Origin: Frigidibacter sp037095735
Lineage (GTDB): Bacteria > Pseudomonadota > Alphaproteobacteria > Rhodobacterales > Rhodobacteraceae
Length of the DNA stretch: 64,000 bases
Assembly (NCBI RefSeq): GCF_037095735.1
Contig: NZ_JBAWKD010000003.1
Location: forward strand, 496,001-560,000
Direction of reading: 5' to 3'
The translations under genes were made by a program, and so were the position numbers. Shown here one piece after another: positions 17,396 to 25,464 of the stretch; position 1 is the stretch's first letter; each line of letters starts with the position of its first letter. The notes beneath the pieces are model-generated. The model saw only the letters and a program-made list of their open reading frames with translations. It made no database searches and was not told the DNA's origin.

Positions 17396-18067
17396 TCAAC
17401 CCGCCGCAAATTCCGCCAGCGCCGCCGGGTCGCGCAAGAGCACCGCGCCGCGTGACTGGTCGATCCAGCCGCGGCGGGCGAAATCCTGCAGGGTGCGCGA
17501 GACGACCTCGCGTGCGGTGCCAAGCTCGGCCGCCAGCGCCTGATGGGTGGCGCGGATCTCGCCGCCCGCGTCCGCGCGATGCGTCAGCAGCGAGGCCAGC
17601 CGCAGGTCCATGCGGCGGAAGGCGATCTCTTCGATCACGGTGAACAGGTCGGTGATCCGGTGCGAATAGGCCGCGAAGACGAAGCGGCGGAACTCGGGCG
17701 AGGTGACGATCAGATCCTCGAAATCCGCCCGCGACAGCAGCGCCGCGCGGATCGCGGTCTCGGCCAGACCCTCGGCGGTGTAATCCTCGTAGGCCAGCAG
17801 GCAGGCGGTGGTCAGAACGCAGCTTTCGCCGGCCTGAACGCGGTAGAGCAGGATCTCGCGCCCGTTCTCGGCCGTCTGCTGCACCCGGACCGCGCCCGAC
17901 AGCAGAAGCAGCATCGCCGAGGGCGCCTGCCCCGGCCCAAACAGCCGCGTGCCCTCTGGCAGTTCAGCGATCGCCGCGCGGGCGCGCAATTCCGCCCGCG
18001 CCGCGGGCGCCATCCGCGCGAGGCCCGCGAAGGCCAGTGTCCAGTCCTCGGTCGCCGTGCCGGCCAT
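17396..18067 (-). CDS. Crp/Fnr-family regulator with paired cysteines, probable sulfide-operon regulator
   Basis: 223 residues: a cyclic-nucleotide-type beta-barrel (approx. 20-120), dimer helix, and a winged helix (approx. 150-215). The recognition helix reads TAREVVSRTLQDF; the R-E-x3-R spacing is the CRP pattern that reads GTGA half-sites, unlike FNR. The barrel lacks an FNR-type N-terminal cysteine cluster but has two cysteines, C83 and C89, in ESCVLTTACLL. Its gene follows the persulfide-dioxygenase operon on the same strand after 72 bases. An AGTGA-N6-TCACA palindrome lies upstream of that operon. A thiol-based sulfane-sulfur sensor is a reasonable inference. Confidence 0.88.
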   Translation of the reverse strand: MAGTATEDWTLAFAGLARMAPAARAELRARAAIAELPEGTRLFGPGQAPSAMLLLLSGAVRVQQTAENGREILLYRVQAGESCVLTTACLLAYEDYTAEGLAETAIRAALLSRADFEDLIVTSPEFRRFVFAAYSHRITDLFTVIEEIAFRRMDLRLASLLTHRADAGGEIRATHQALAAELGTAREVVSRTLQDFARRGWIDQSRGAVLLRDPAALAEFAAG

Positions 18068-18139
18068 GCCCGCCCCCCTCAGCCACGGGCCCCAGCATAG
18101 GGACCCGGCGGAGGGCGGACAATCGCGCCGCGCGGGCGG

Positions 18140-19033
18140 TCAGAAGTGGTTGGCAGGGATCTTGAAGTAGCTCTGCCCGTCGGCCTCGGGTTCGGGCAGA
18201 CGTCCGCCGCGCAGGTTCACCTGCAGCGCGTGAAGCATCTGACGCGGCAGGGCCAGCGTCGCGTCGCGCGCCTCGCGCACGGCGATCCACTCCTCACGCG
18301 TGCGGCCGGCAAGCTGGATGTTGGTGGCCTTCTGCTCGGCCACGGTGCTTTCCCAGGCCGGTTCCTCGCGGGTCTTGGTGCCGTAGTCGTGGCCGATGAA
18401 CAGCCGCGTGTCCCCGGGCAGCGCAAAGATCGCCTGCAGCGAGTCCCACAGCATCGCGGCCGAGCCGCCGGGGAAGTCGCAGCGCGAGGTGCCGGCATCG
18501 GGCTGCATCAGCGTGTCATGCACGAAGGCCGCGTCGCCGATGACATAGGTGATCGAGCCCAGCGTGTGCCCCGGGCTCAGCATCACCCGGCCGGTGAGCG
18601 TGCCGAGGCGGAAGGTCTCGCCATCCGCCAGCAGCCGGTCGTGGTCGCGCGCGGGGTCCAGCGTGCCCTCGGGCAGGTGATAGATCCCGGTCCAGATCCC
18701 GGCGATCTCGGTGCATTTCTCGCCGATCCAATGTGGCGCGCCGGTCTTCTGCGACAGCCAGTGGCCGGCGCTCAGGTGGTCGGCATGGGGATGGGTGTCG
18801 AGGATCAGGGTGATCTTCACCCCCTGCTCCTCGGCCAGCTTAAGCGCGTATTCGGCGGCCACGGTGCGGGTGCGGGCCGCGACCGGGTCGAAGTCCAGCA
18901 CCACGTCGATCAACGCGGCCTCGCGCGTTGCGGGGTCGATGACGAGGTACTGGCAAGAGCCGGTGGCCTTGTCGTGGAAGCCGATCACCTCGGGCGATCC
19001 GGCACCGCGGGAGGGGCTCGTCTTGGTCAGCAT
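18140..19033 (-). CDS. MBL-fold persulfide-dioxygenase-like protein (Blh/ETHE1 group)
   Basis: 297 residues. Metallo-beta-lactamase fold with the motif THPHADHLSAG (HxHxDH) near residue 81, SPGHTLGSITYV, FVHDTLMQPDAGTSRCDFPGGS and FIGHDYG. These are the marks of the ETHE1/Blh group, mono-iron enzymes that oxidise glutathione persulfide to sulfite. It belongs to an operon with a TauE/SafE exporter, two YeeE/YedE halves and a DUF2892 protein, the usual company of bacterial sulfide-detoxification genes. No sulfide:quinone oxidoreductase or rhodanese is in the window. Confidence 0.88.
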   Translation of the reverse strand: MLTKTSPSRGAGSPEVIGFHDKATGSCQYLVIDPATREAALIDVVLDFDPVAARTRTVAAEYALKLAEEQGVKITLILDTHPHADHLSAGHWLSQKTGAPHWIGEKCTEIAGIWTGIYHLPEGTLDPARDHDRLLADGETFRLGTLTGRVMLSPGHTLGSITYVIGDAAFVHDTLMQPDAGTSRCDFPGGSAAMLWDSLQAIFALPGDTRLFIGHDYGTKTREEPAWESTVAEQKATNIQLAGRTREEWIAVREARDATLALPRQMLHALQVNLRGGRLPEPEADGQSYFKIPANHF

Positions 19034-19060
19034 GGGAGGTCCTTGGTTCGTTCGAGAGGG

Positions 19061-19837
19061 TCAGAGGGCCGCCGCCGCATGCCACAGCATGTAGGCGGCG
19101 ACGGCGAAGATCAGGAAGGCGAAGACGGTCGAAAGGCTGCCGCGGTCCGACAGGCGCCGCGCCACGGCCGCGCCCGCAAGCCCGCCGCCGAGCCCGCCGG
19201 CGATGAAGACGCCGGCCAGCGCCCAGTCGACAAGGCCCGAGGCCGCGTAGTTCAGCGCGGTGGTCAGCCCGAAGGCGGTCACCGCGACAAGGCTGGTGCC
19301 GACGGCGTTGATCATCGGCATGTGGGTCGAGGCGACGAGCCCCGGCACGATCAGGAAGCCGCCGCCGATCCCGAAGAAGCCCGAGACGGTGCCGGTGGCC
19401 AGCCCGTAGCCCACCACCTGCCCCGCGTTCTCGCGGCTGCACTGGGCACCGGCAATGCCTGCGTCGCGGCGGTTGCGCAGCATCAGCGCCCCGATCACCA
19501 CCATGATCACCGCAAACAGCGCCAGCAGCTTCTGCCCGTCGATCGCCTTGCCCAGCGTCGAACCGGCCGTGGCGCCAAGGATCCCTGCCCCGGCATAGAT
19601 CGCCCCGCAGCGCCATTTCACCGTGTGGGCCCGGGCATGGTGGCCGAGGCTCGTCGCGGCATTCACCGCCACCGCCAGCGCCGAGGTGCCGATCGCCACA
19701 TGCGGCTCGGCCACGCCGACGACATGGACCATCAGCGGCACCGCAAGGATCGAGCCGCCGCCACCGACCAGCCCGAGCGCGAGGCCGACCGCCCCCCCGC
19801 AGAGGGCGCCGAGAACGATCTGTGCGCTGTCCAGCAT
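19061..19837 (-). CDS. TauE/SafE-family sulfite/sulfoacetate exporter-like membrane protein
   Basis: 258 residues with about eight membrane helices in two homologous halves. The halves are marked by GLALGLVGGGGSILAVPLMV near residue 18 and GTVSGFFGIGGGFLIVPGLV near residue 145, the repeated family signature. The start ATG 19837 lies 1 base after the upstream gene's stop; the reading to 19867 adds an unlikely basic extension. In this operon it probably exports sulfite or thiosulfate made by the persulfide dioxygenase, an inference from context. Confidence 0.9.
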   Translation of the reverse strand: MLDSAQIVLGALCGGAVGLALGLVGGGGSILAVPLMVHVVGVAEPHVAIGTSALAVAVNAATSLGHHARAHTVKWRCGAIYAGAGILGATAGSTLGKAIDGQKLLALFAVIMVVIGALMLRNRRDAGIAGAQCSRENAGQVVGYGLATGTVSGFFGIGGGFLIVPGLVASTHMPMINAVGTSLVAVTAFGLTTALNYAASGLVDWALAGVFIAGGLGGGLAGAAVARRLSDRGSLSTVFAFLIFAVAAYMLWHAAAAL

Positions 19838-19838
19838 C

Positions 19839-20273
19839 TCAGCCCCGCGCCGGTTTCGGCGGACCAAGCCGCTTGAGGCCGCGCGCGGCCAGAAGCCCCG
19901 CCATCAGCGCCGCGACGAACAGCACGACATCGGGCAGCCCCAGCCCCAGCGCCGGCAGCGCGGCCCCCGGGCAGAAGCCCGCGATCCCCCAGCCGACGCC
20001 GAACAGCGCCGAGCCGCCGATCAGGGCCGGGTCGATGCGCTTGGTGTCGGGCAGCTGGAAGCCGGGCGCGAACCGCGGCGCGCGGGCTGCCAGCACCAGC
20101 CGATAGCCCGGGATGGCCACCGCCAGCGCCCCGGCCATGACGAAGGCCAGGCTCGGATCCCAGGTCCCGGCGATATCGAAGAAGTTCAGCACCTTGGCCG
20201 GGTCGATCATCCCCGAGACGGCGATGCCGGCGCCGAAGATCAGGCCGATGAGAAGGGCAGAGAGCAGGCGCAT
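19839..20273 (-). CDS. YeeE/YedE-type membrane protein, PmpB-like half (DUF6691)
   Basis: 144 residues with four predicted membrane helices. Conserved points are the N-terminal GLIFGAGIAVSGMIDPAKVLNFFD and GWGIAGFCPGAALP, whose Cys matches the thiol positions that pass sulfur through TsuA/YeeE proteins. It should pair with the adjacent upstream half to form one thiosulfate/sulfur-transporter-like channel. The two genes are separated by 1 base. Confidence 0.88.
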   Translation of the reverse strand: MRLLSALLIGLIFGAGIAVSGMIDPAKVLNFFDIAGTWDPSLAFVMAGALAVAIPGYRLVLAARAPRFAPGFQLPDTKRIDPALIGGSALFGVGWGIAGFCPGAALPALGLGLPDVVLFVAALMAGLLAARGLKRLGPPKPARG

Positions 20274-20274
20274 G

Positions 20275-20712
20275 TCAGGCCCCGATCAGGTGACGGATGA
20301 CGAAGACGGTGACGAAGGCCGTGGCCATGAAGCTGGCCGTCGCCACGATCGAACGGCGCGAGAAGCGCGCATTGCCGCAGACCCCGTGCCCCGAGGTGCA
20401 GCCGCCGCCGTAGCTGACGCCCACGCCGACGATCAGCCCGCCGACGACGATCGCGGGGCGCGAGACCGGGATGGTGATCGCGGGCGACCAGCCGGTCAGC
20501 GCAAGGATCGCCACCGGCGCCAGCACCATGCCCGCCACCAGCGCCGCGCGCAGTTGCCAGTCGCGCGCATCGCCGCCGCGCATCAGCCCCGACAGGATCC
20601 CGGTCGCGCCGAGGATGCGCCCGTGCAGCGCCATCAGCAGCACCGCCGCCAGCCCGATCAGCGCCCCGCCCGCTATCGAGGCCAGCGGCGTGAACTCGGT
20701 CACCGGGTTCAT
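20275..20712 (-). CDS. YeeE/YedE-type membrane protein, PmpA-like half
   Basis: 145 residues, four predicted helices. It carries the family signature SYGGGCTSGHGVCG (near residue 101) and GRILGATGILSGL. The cysteines are those thought to relay sulfane sulfur. It overlaps the DUF2892 gene by 4 bases and is followed directly by the second half, so the pair is transcribed and probably assembled together. Confidence 0.9.
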   Translation of the reverse strand: MNPVTEFTPLASIAGGALIGLAAVLLMALHGRILGATGILSGLMRGGDARDWQLRAALVAGMVLAPVAILALTGWSPAITIPVSRPAIVVGGLIVGVGVSYGGGCTSGHGVCGNARFSRRSIVATASFMATAFVTVFVIRHLIGA

Positions 20713-20912
20713 GTGCGGCAGGTCCGAAGGCCCAGCAGCCGATAGGCCGGGCAGAAGCGCAGGATGCCGGTCGCCAGCAGCACCAGGCCGACGATCCAGC
20801 CAAGCAGGTGCGGCACCCCGGCCGGCAGGACGCCGGCCAGCGTCGCGGCGAGGACCGCGAGGCCGAGAAGGATGCGAAGCGCGCGGTCGAGACCGCCGAC
20901 ATTGCTGGTCAT
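20709..20912 (-). CDS. DUF2892 (YgaP-type) small membrane protein
   Basis: 67 residues: a short N-terminus (NVGGLDRALRILLGL) typical of DUF2892, two membrane helices and the conserved RFCPAYRLLGL tail with a Cys. The same domain is fused to rhodanese in E. coli YgaP; here it stands alone as the first gene of the sulfide operon. It overlaps the next gene by 4 bases. A CRP-like palindrome is centred about 71 bases upstream. Confidence 0.87.
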   Translation of the reverse strand: MTSNVGGLDRALRILLGLAVLAATLAGVLPAGVPHLLGWIVGLVLLATGILRFCPAYRLLGLRTCRT

Positions 20913-20975
20913 GACACCATCTCCTGAACGAGCATGATCTACCCGTCCAGTATGTCAGTTCCGGAAAATGCCGTC

Positions 20976-20991
20976 AGTGACCCCGGTCACA
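20976..20991. promoter_or_regulatory. CRP-type palindrome AGTGA-N6-TCACA, candidate operator of the sulfide operon
   Basis: Nine of ten positions match TGTGA-N6-TCACA, with a symmetric GTGACC/GGTCAC core. It lies in the only promoter-sized gap before the DUF2892 start. The regulator at the other end of the operon has a CRP-like recognition helix. Confidence 0.55.
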
Positions 20992-21024
20992 GAGTCGCAG
21001 CCTCTGCGCGCCCCTGCCGCAGCG

Positions 21025-21957
21025 TCAGAAGTTGACCCGGTCGCCCCCCTTCAGCGCCAGCAGCTCGCGCGCCTCGTCCGGGGTCGCGACCTCGAGGCCC
21101 AGTCCCTCGATCACCTGCCGCGCGGCACGCACCTGCTGGGCATTGCTCTCGGCCAGCTGGCCCCGCCCGGCCCAGAGATTGTCCTCGAGCCCGACGCGGA
21201 CATGCCCGCCCATCGCCGCGGACATCGCCGCGACATTCAACTGGTTGCGCCCCGCGCCCAGCACCGACCAGCGGTAGTTGTCGCCGAACAGGCGGTCGGC
21301 GGTGCGCTTCATGTGCAGCACGTCGTCGGGATGCGCGCCGATGCCGCCCATCAACCCGAAGACCGTCTGGATGAACAGCGGCCCCGTCACCAGCCCGCGG
21401 TCGAAGAAGTACTTCAGGTTGTAGAGATGCGAGGTGTCGTAGCACTCGAATTCGAAGCGGGTGCCATTCGCGCCCAGCGTGGTCATCACATGCTCGACGT
21501 CGCCGAAGGTGTTGCGGAAGACGATGTCCTTGTTGCCGAGGTGGTCGCGCTCCCACTGGTGCTTCAACTGCGAATCGTAGCGGTCGAGCATCGGGAACAG
21601 GCCGAAGTTCATCGTGCCCATGTTCAACGAGGCGACCTCGGGCGCGTAATGGGCGGCGGGGCGGATGCGCTCGGCCACCGACATGGTCGGCGCGCCGCCG
21701 GTGGTGATGTTCAGCACCGCGCCGCTGCGCTGCTTGATCACCTCGAGAATCGGCTTGAACGCCTCGACCGACTGGTCGGGCCGGCCGTCACTCTCGTTGC
21801 GGGCATGCAGGTGGACCATCGCGGCCCCGGCCTCGGCGGCGCCGACCGCCGCCTCGACGATCTCGGCCGCGGTCACCGGCAGGTGCGGCGACATCGACGG
21901 CGTGTGGATCGAGCCGGTGACGGCGCAGGTGATGATGACTTTGCCCTTGAGGCTCAT
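21025..21957 (-). CDS. BKACE-family beta-keto acid cleavage enzyme
   Basis: 310 residues. TIM-barrel Zn enzyme that condenses a beta-keto acid with acetyl-CoA to yield acetoacetate and a CoA ester. Family marks are the N-terminal VIITCAVTGSIHTPSMSPHL, the metal motif MVHLHARNESDGRPD, ITTGGAPTMSVAERI, LNMGTMNFG and VRVGLEDNLW with the metal Glu. Which keto acid is used cannot be read from sequence. ATG 21957 is favoured because the family starts there. It is divergent from the gntR-SDR pair and shares the promoter region with the palindrome at 22171-22183. Confidence 0.92.
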   Translation of the reverse strand: MSLKGKVIITCAVTGSIHTPSMSPHLPVTAAEIVEAAVGAAEAGAAMVHLHARNESDGRPDQSVEAFKPILEVIKQRSGAVLNITTGGAPTMSVAERIRPAAHYAPEVASLNMGTMNFGLFPMLDRYDSQLKHQWERDHLGNKDIVFRNTFGDVEHVMTTLGANGTRFEFECYDTSHLYNLKYFFDRGLVTGPLFIQTVFGLMGGIGAHPDDVLHMKRTADRLFGDNYRWSVLGAGRNQLNVAAMSAAMGGHVRVGLEDNLWAGRGQLAESNAQQVRAARQVIEGLGLEVATPDEARELLALKGGDRVNF

Positions 21958-22170
21958 GGTCTTGGTCCTTGGCTTGGAAGAGGGAACGCGCCCGGCGAAG
22001 GGCGATGTCAGGCGAGGCTGCGCGGGCGCGGGCGCCGCCACGGGACCGCGACGGCGCGCGAAATCAGTCGCTGCATGGCCATCCCCTCCCCGAGACGTCG
22101 CCCAGACTGTCGCCCGAAGCGCGCGGCCCTCTCCCGCAGACGGGGTTCCCGGCCGGGTTGCGCTTCAGTG

Positions 22171-22183
22171 TGATCTCAGATCA
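22171..22183. promoter_or_regulatory. Palindrome TGATCTCAGATCA, candidate GntR operator
   Basis: A perfect 13-base dyad with 8 of 9 extended arm positions symmetric, 42 bases before the gntR ATG and in the divergent gap with BKACE. Size and odd-length centre fit FadR/VanR-group GntR sites. Confidence 0.6.
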
Positions 22184-22224
22184 TACTGTCGGGCAGAGCC
22201 TCACGCTGTCAACACTCAGGCCAA

Positions 22225-22950
22225 ATGACCGACCGTCAGATCCGCCCTCTCGAACCGGCCCCCTCGCTGACCGAGCAGGTCTATGCCGCCATTTCGGCGA
22301 TGCTGCTGGACGGCACCTTGCGGCCCGACGGGCGCAGTTCGATCCGCGAACTGGCCGAGACGCTGGGCGTCTCGACGATGCCGGTGCGCGAGGCGGTGGG
22401 GCGGCTGGTCGCGCAGGGCGCGCTGGTCGTGCACCGCAACCGCGCCGTGGCGGTGCCGCGCTATACCGAGGCCGGGTTTCTCGAACTGACGCGGACGCGC
22501 ATCCTGCTGGAAGGCGAGGCCGCGCGACAGGCCGCGATCCGGGTCACCGGGCCCGAGCGCACGGCAATCGAGGCATTGCACGAGGCTTTCGCGGCGGCCC
22601 TGGCCAAGGGCAGCGCGGCCGAGGCGCTGGTGCTGAACCGGCGGCTGCATTTCGCGCTGTATGATGCCGCGCGGGCGCCGATGCTGCGCCAGCTGATCGG
22701 GATCGCCTGGCTGAAGGCCGGGCCCTTCCTGTCGCTGGACGTGGGTGCCAGCGCCGCAGAGCCCGCGGACACCGCGCGCGGGGCCCATTCGGTCAGCGCC
22801 CACGCCGCGATCGTGGCCGCCCTCGGCACGGGCGACGGGGCCGCGGCCTCGGCGGCCGTCGCCTCGGACATCGCCGCGGCGGCGCGCACGATCCTGGCCC
22901 GGGACGGGCTTTTCGAACGGGAGGAGACCGAGGATGGATCTGGGACTTGA
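22225..22950 (+). CDS. GntR-family transcriptional regulator (FCD group)
   Basis: 241 residues. The N-terminal winged helix (approx. 10-75) reads LTEQVYAAISAMLLDGTL and IRELAETLGVSTMPVREAVG, typical of GntR. The all-helical C-terminal FCD domain (approx. 85-225) has the conserved LNRRLHFALYDAA and HAAIVAAL histidines that normally hold a metal and a carboxylate ligand. It likely controls itself, the SDR gene it overlaps, and the divergent BKACE gene. Confidence 0.92.
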   Translation: MTDRQIRPLEPAPSLTEQVYAAISAMLLDGTLRPDGRSSIRELAETLGVSTMPVREAVGRLVAQGALVVHRNRAVAVPRYTEAGFLELTRTRILLEGEAARQAAIRVTGPERTAIEALHEAFAAALAKGSAAEALVLNRRLHFALYDAARAPMLRQLIGIAWLKAGPFLSLDVGASAAEPADTARGAHSVSAHAAIVAALGTGDGAAASAAVASDIAAAARTILARDGLFEREETEDGSGT

Positions 22951-23701
22951 GGGCGCGCGGGTCGTGGTGACGGCGGGCGCGGCGGGGATCGGCCGCGCCA
23001 TCGTCGAGGCGTTTCTGGCCGAGGGCGCGCGCATCGCGACCTGCGACATCGACGCCGAGGCGCTGGCCAGCCTGCCCCCCGCGGTCTTCGCCGCACGGGT
23101 GGACGTGGCCGATGCCGCGGCGCTGACCGGCTTCATCGACGCGGCGGCGGCGCATCTGGGCGGCATCGACTGCCTCGTGAACAACGCGGGCATCGCCGGT
23201 CCCACCGGGCGGATCGAAGAGATCGACCTTGCGGCCTGGCAGCGCACGCTGGACGTGGTGCTGACCAGCCAGTTCGTCGCCACCGGCCGGGCGGTGCCGC
23301 ATCTGCGCGCCAGCGCCAATGCCTCGGTCGCCAACCTGTCCTCAATCGCGGGGCGGCTGGGGTTCGCGCTGCGCACCCCCTATGCGGCGGCGAAATGGGG
23401 CGTGATCGGGCTGACCAAGTCGCTGGCCATCGAGCTTGGCCCCGACAACATCCGGGTGAACGCGATCCTGCCCGGCATCGTCGCCGGCGACCGCCAGCGC
23501 CGCGTGCTGGAGGCCAAGGCGCAGGCCCGCGGCATCAGCTTCGCCGAGATCGAGGCCGAGGCCTTCCGCGCCACCTCGATCAAGGACTACGTCCCGCCCG
23601 AGGCCATCGCCTCGCAGATCCTCTACCTGGCCTCGCCGGCGGGGCGCTTCGTCTCGGGGCAGAGCCTGTCGGTCTGCGGCGACACCCGGATGCTGGCCTG
23701 A
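22934..23701 (+). CDS. SDR-family NAD(P)-dependent oxidoreductase
   Basis: 255 residues. Classical short-chain dehydrogenase: the cofactor motif is GAAGIGRA (approx. 16-23), followed by NNAGIAG, the catalytic Ser of LSSIAG and the YAAAK pair, then NAILPGIVAGDR. It probably oxidises a hydroxy acid to the keto acid used by the BKACE enzyme, an inference from the shared promoter region. The ATG 22934 overlaps gntR by 17 bases and has GAGG nearby. Confidence 0.9.
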   Translation: MDLGLEGARVVVTAGAAGIGRAIVEAFLAEGARIATCDIDAEALASLPPAVFAARVDVADAAALTGFIDAAAAHLGGIDCLVNNAGIAGPTGRIEEIDLAAWQRTLDVVLTSQFVATGRAVPHLRASANASVANLSSIAGRLGFALRTPYAAAKWGVIGLTKSLAIELGPDNIRVNAILPGIVAGDRQRRVLEAKAQARGISFAEIEAEAFRATSIKDYVPPEAIASQILYLASPAGRFVSGQSLSVCGDTRMLA

Positions 23702-24142
23702 CCGGATCAGGAACGTCCCACCGCGCCGGCCGGGTCGCGCCCGGCATAGTTAAAATTGGTCATGCGCGCCGTCGCGGCCTTGGCTAGGCATGGGGAGCCG
23801 GGCCAGCTCCCAAGCTGCATCCCATCCGCCCGGTTCTTCGTGTGACGACCATTTGATCCTGTGCATTTGTAGCCCTGATTTCATGGCGCAGCGTCGCGTC
23901 CGCCCCCGGTCCAGCGGGGGAGCGCGGCGGTGGCGCGGGCGGTCAGGCCAGGTCCGGACGCGCTGCACCCGGGGGTCGGCGCCAGGGACCAGGACTGTTG
24001 GCGCGTGGGGCGCGCCAGCATGGCATCGGCCCGGGGCCGGTGCATGACCGCGACGGGGTGTTGACCAGTGTCGCCCCGAGCCTTGGTCCAGACAAGGCTC
24101 GGGGCGTTTTACGCTCCGGCGACGCGCAACCGGCATCAGGTT
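23702..24142. other. Intergenic region ending in a strong terminator
   Basis: 441 bases between the SDR gene and the convergent LuxR gene. No gene is credible; the 128-codon minus-strand reading has no recognisable content. A short AT-rich patch (TAGTTAAAATTGG) lies near 23747. A near-perfect terminator lies at 24072-24110. Confidence 0.5.
24072..24110 (+). terminator. Rho-independent terminator, 14-bp stem
   Basis: CGCCCCGAGCCTTG and CAAGGCTCGGGGCG form a perfect 14-bp stem around a 7-base loop, followed by TTTT on the plus strand. It is 370 bases past the nearest plus-strand gene, so it either ends a long 3' UTR or a separate small RNA. Confidence 0.85.
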
Positions 24143-25252
24143 TTAGGCATCGAGCTTCAGCACGACCCGCACCAGTTCGACCGCGCGCTGCACGTCGACC
24201 TTCGACATCGCGATCTTCAGCTGGTTGCGCACCGTGTGGATGCTGACCTGCCGCGCCTCGGCGATCTCGGCCGGGCGTTCGCCCCGCGCGAGCCGCACCG
24301 ACACCTCGGCCTCGGCCGCGGTCATGCCGTAGCGCTGGGCCAGAACCGCGCGCAGGTCCATGCGCGGCGCCAGATGGGTGACGATCAGCGCAAGCCCCGG
24401 ATCGCCGTAGGTGCCGCTGTGATAGGCGATCCCCGGCAAGTCCCCCGGCGCCACCGGCACGAGCCGCAGCCGAAAGCGCAGCGCGCCCTGCCCCAGATCA
24501 CGCCGCAGCGGGGGCGCCCGGCCACCCGGCGGCGCCCGCCGCCGCGTCGCGAGGCACAGCGCCAGCCAGTCGGTCACCCCCCGATCACGGAATCGCAGCA
24601 CCCCCCGCCAGTCGAGGCTGAACAGCGCCAGCACCGCCGGCGAGACGTCGTGGTCCATCCAGCTCACCCGCCCCTGCAGGTCGAGCCCGATCAGCCAGCT
24701 TGCGCCGCTGACCTGCGCCTCGGCCCGCAGCAGGCGCGAGGCCCGCTCGGCCATCGCCTCGTTCACGTCCAGCGCGTGCTGCAGGTGCGGCGCCAGTGCC
24801 TGCAGCGCGGCCAGCAGCCGCGGCTCGCTGCGCTCGCGCGCATCGCGGCGGATGTTGGCGCCCAACAGCAGTTGCACGCCGCCGCGCCCCGCCACCTTCA
24901 TCGCGCTGCCGGCGATCACGTCGCCCTGCGGGCGCACCCAGTCCTGGTAGAACTCGCCCCGCTCGACGATGCTTTCATCGACCATCTCGCGCGCCAGCAG
25001 CGCCCGGCCGTTCGGCAGGCTGGCAAAGGTCGGCGCCCAGGGGTTCAGGTGCAGCATCTCTTGGTGAAGGGCGACGAACTCCGGCTCGAAGCTGCCGATC
25101 AGCGTTTCCACCGGCTGCTGCCCATGCGCCCCCAGCCGAAAGGCGAAGGCGCGGGCGTCGCCGCTCGCGGCCTCGATCTCGGCGATCACCTCGGCCCAGG
25201 CGGAAGGCTGCAACGCGGCCCGCTGGACGGTGGCGACAAGTCTGGAATGCAT
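24143..25252 (-). CDS. LuxR-family (helix-turn-helix) transcriptional regulator
   Basis: 369 residues. The C-terminal GerE/LuxR helix-turn-helix (approx. 310-365) is clear: RYGMTAAEAEVSVRLARGE and EIAEARQVSIHTVRNQLK. The N-terminal 300 residues are a PAS/GAF-like sensor region I cannot assign to a named ligand class; the pattern ESIVERGEFYQDWVRPQGD is common in alphaproteobacterial LuxR proteins of this type. It is divergent from the DapA-like/aldehyde dehydrogenase/oxidase cluster and probably activates it. Confidence 0.88.
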   Translation of the reverse strand: MHSRLVATVQRAALQPSAWAEVIAEIEAASGDARAFAFRLGAHGQQPVETLIGSFEPEFVALHQEMLHLNPWAPTFASLPNGRALLAREMVDESIVERGEFYQDWVRPQGDVIAGSAMKVAGRGGVQLLLGANIRRDARERSEPRLLAALQALAPHLQHALDVNEAMAERASRLLRAEAQVSGASWLIGLDLQGRVSWMDHDVSPAVLALFSLDWRGVLRFRDRGVTDWLALCLATRRRAPPGGRAPPLRRDLGQGALRFRLRLVPVAPGDLPGIAYHSGTYGDPGLALIVTHLAPRMDLRAVLAQRYGMTAAEAEVSVRLARGERPAEIAEARQVSIHTVRNQLKIAMSKVDVQRAVELVRVVLKLDA

Positions 25253-25403
25253 GCGGCTCCGGCCCTCCGCGTGGCGACCCGTTAACGACGTTGGCCATCA
25301 TTGACTGACGAGACAAGTGTTTCGTGGTCTTGGGTCGGTCCCGGTGCAGGGCCTGCGGCTTCCCATAGTTTTTCTAATGCCGACCCGCTGGAACTTCTCT
25401 TTT

Positions 25404-25423
25404 GCAGCAGCCCTGCCTGCTGC
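25404..25423. promoter_or_regulatory. Inverted repeat GCAGCAG-N6-CTGCTGC
   Basis: Perfect 7-base arms ending 41 bases before the DapA-like start, in the divergent promoter with the LuxR gene. It could be a regulator site or a 5' UTR hairpin. Confidence 0.4.
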
Positions 25424-25464
25424 GCGATAGTCCGTGCCAATCGTTCCGCATGGGAGACCGCCGC

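Noticed and set aside
23750..24136. 128-codon minus-strand frame next to the LuxR gene
   Set aside because: Arg/Pro-rich with no motif, and it would contain the strong plus-strand terminator.
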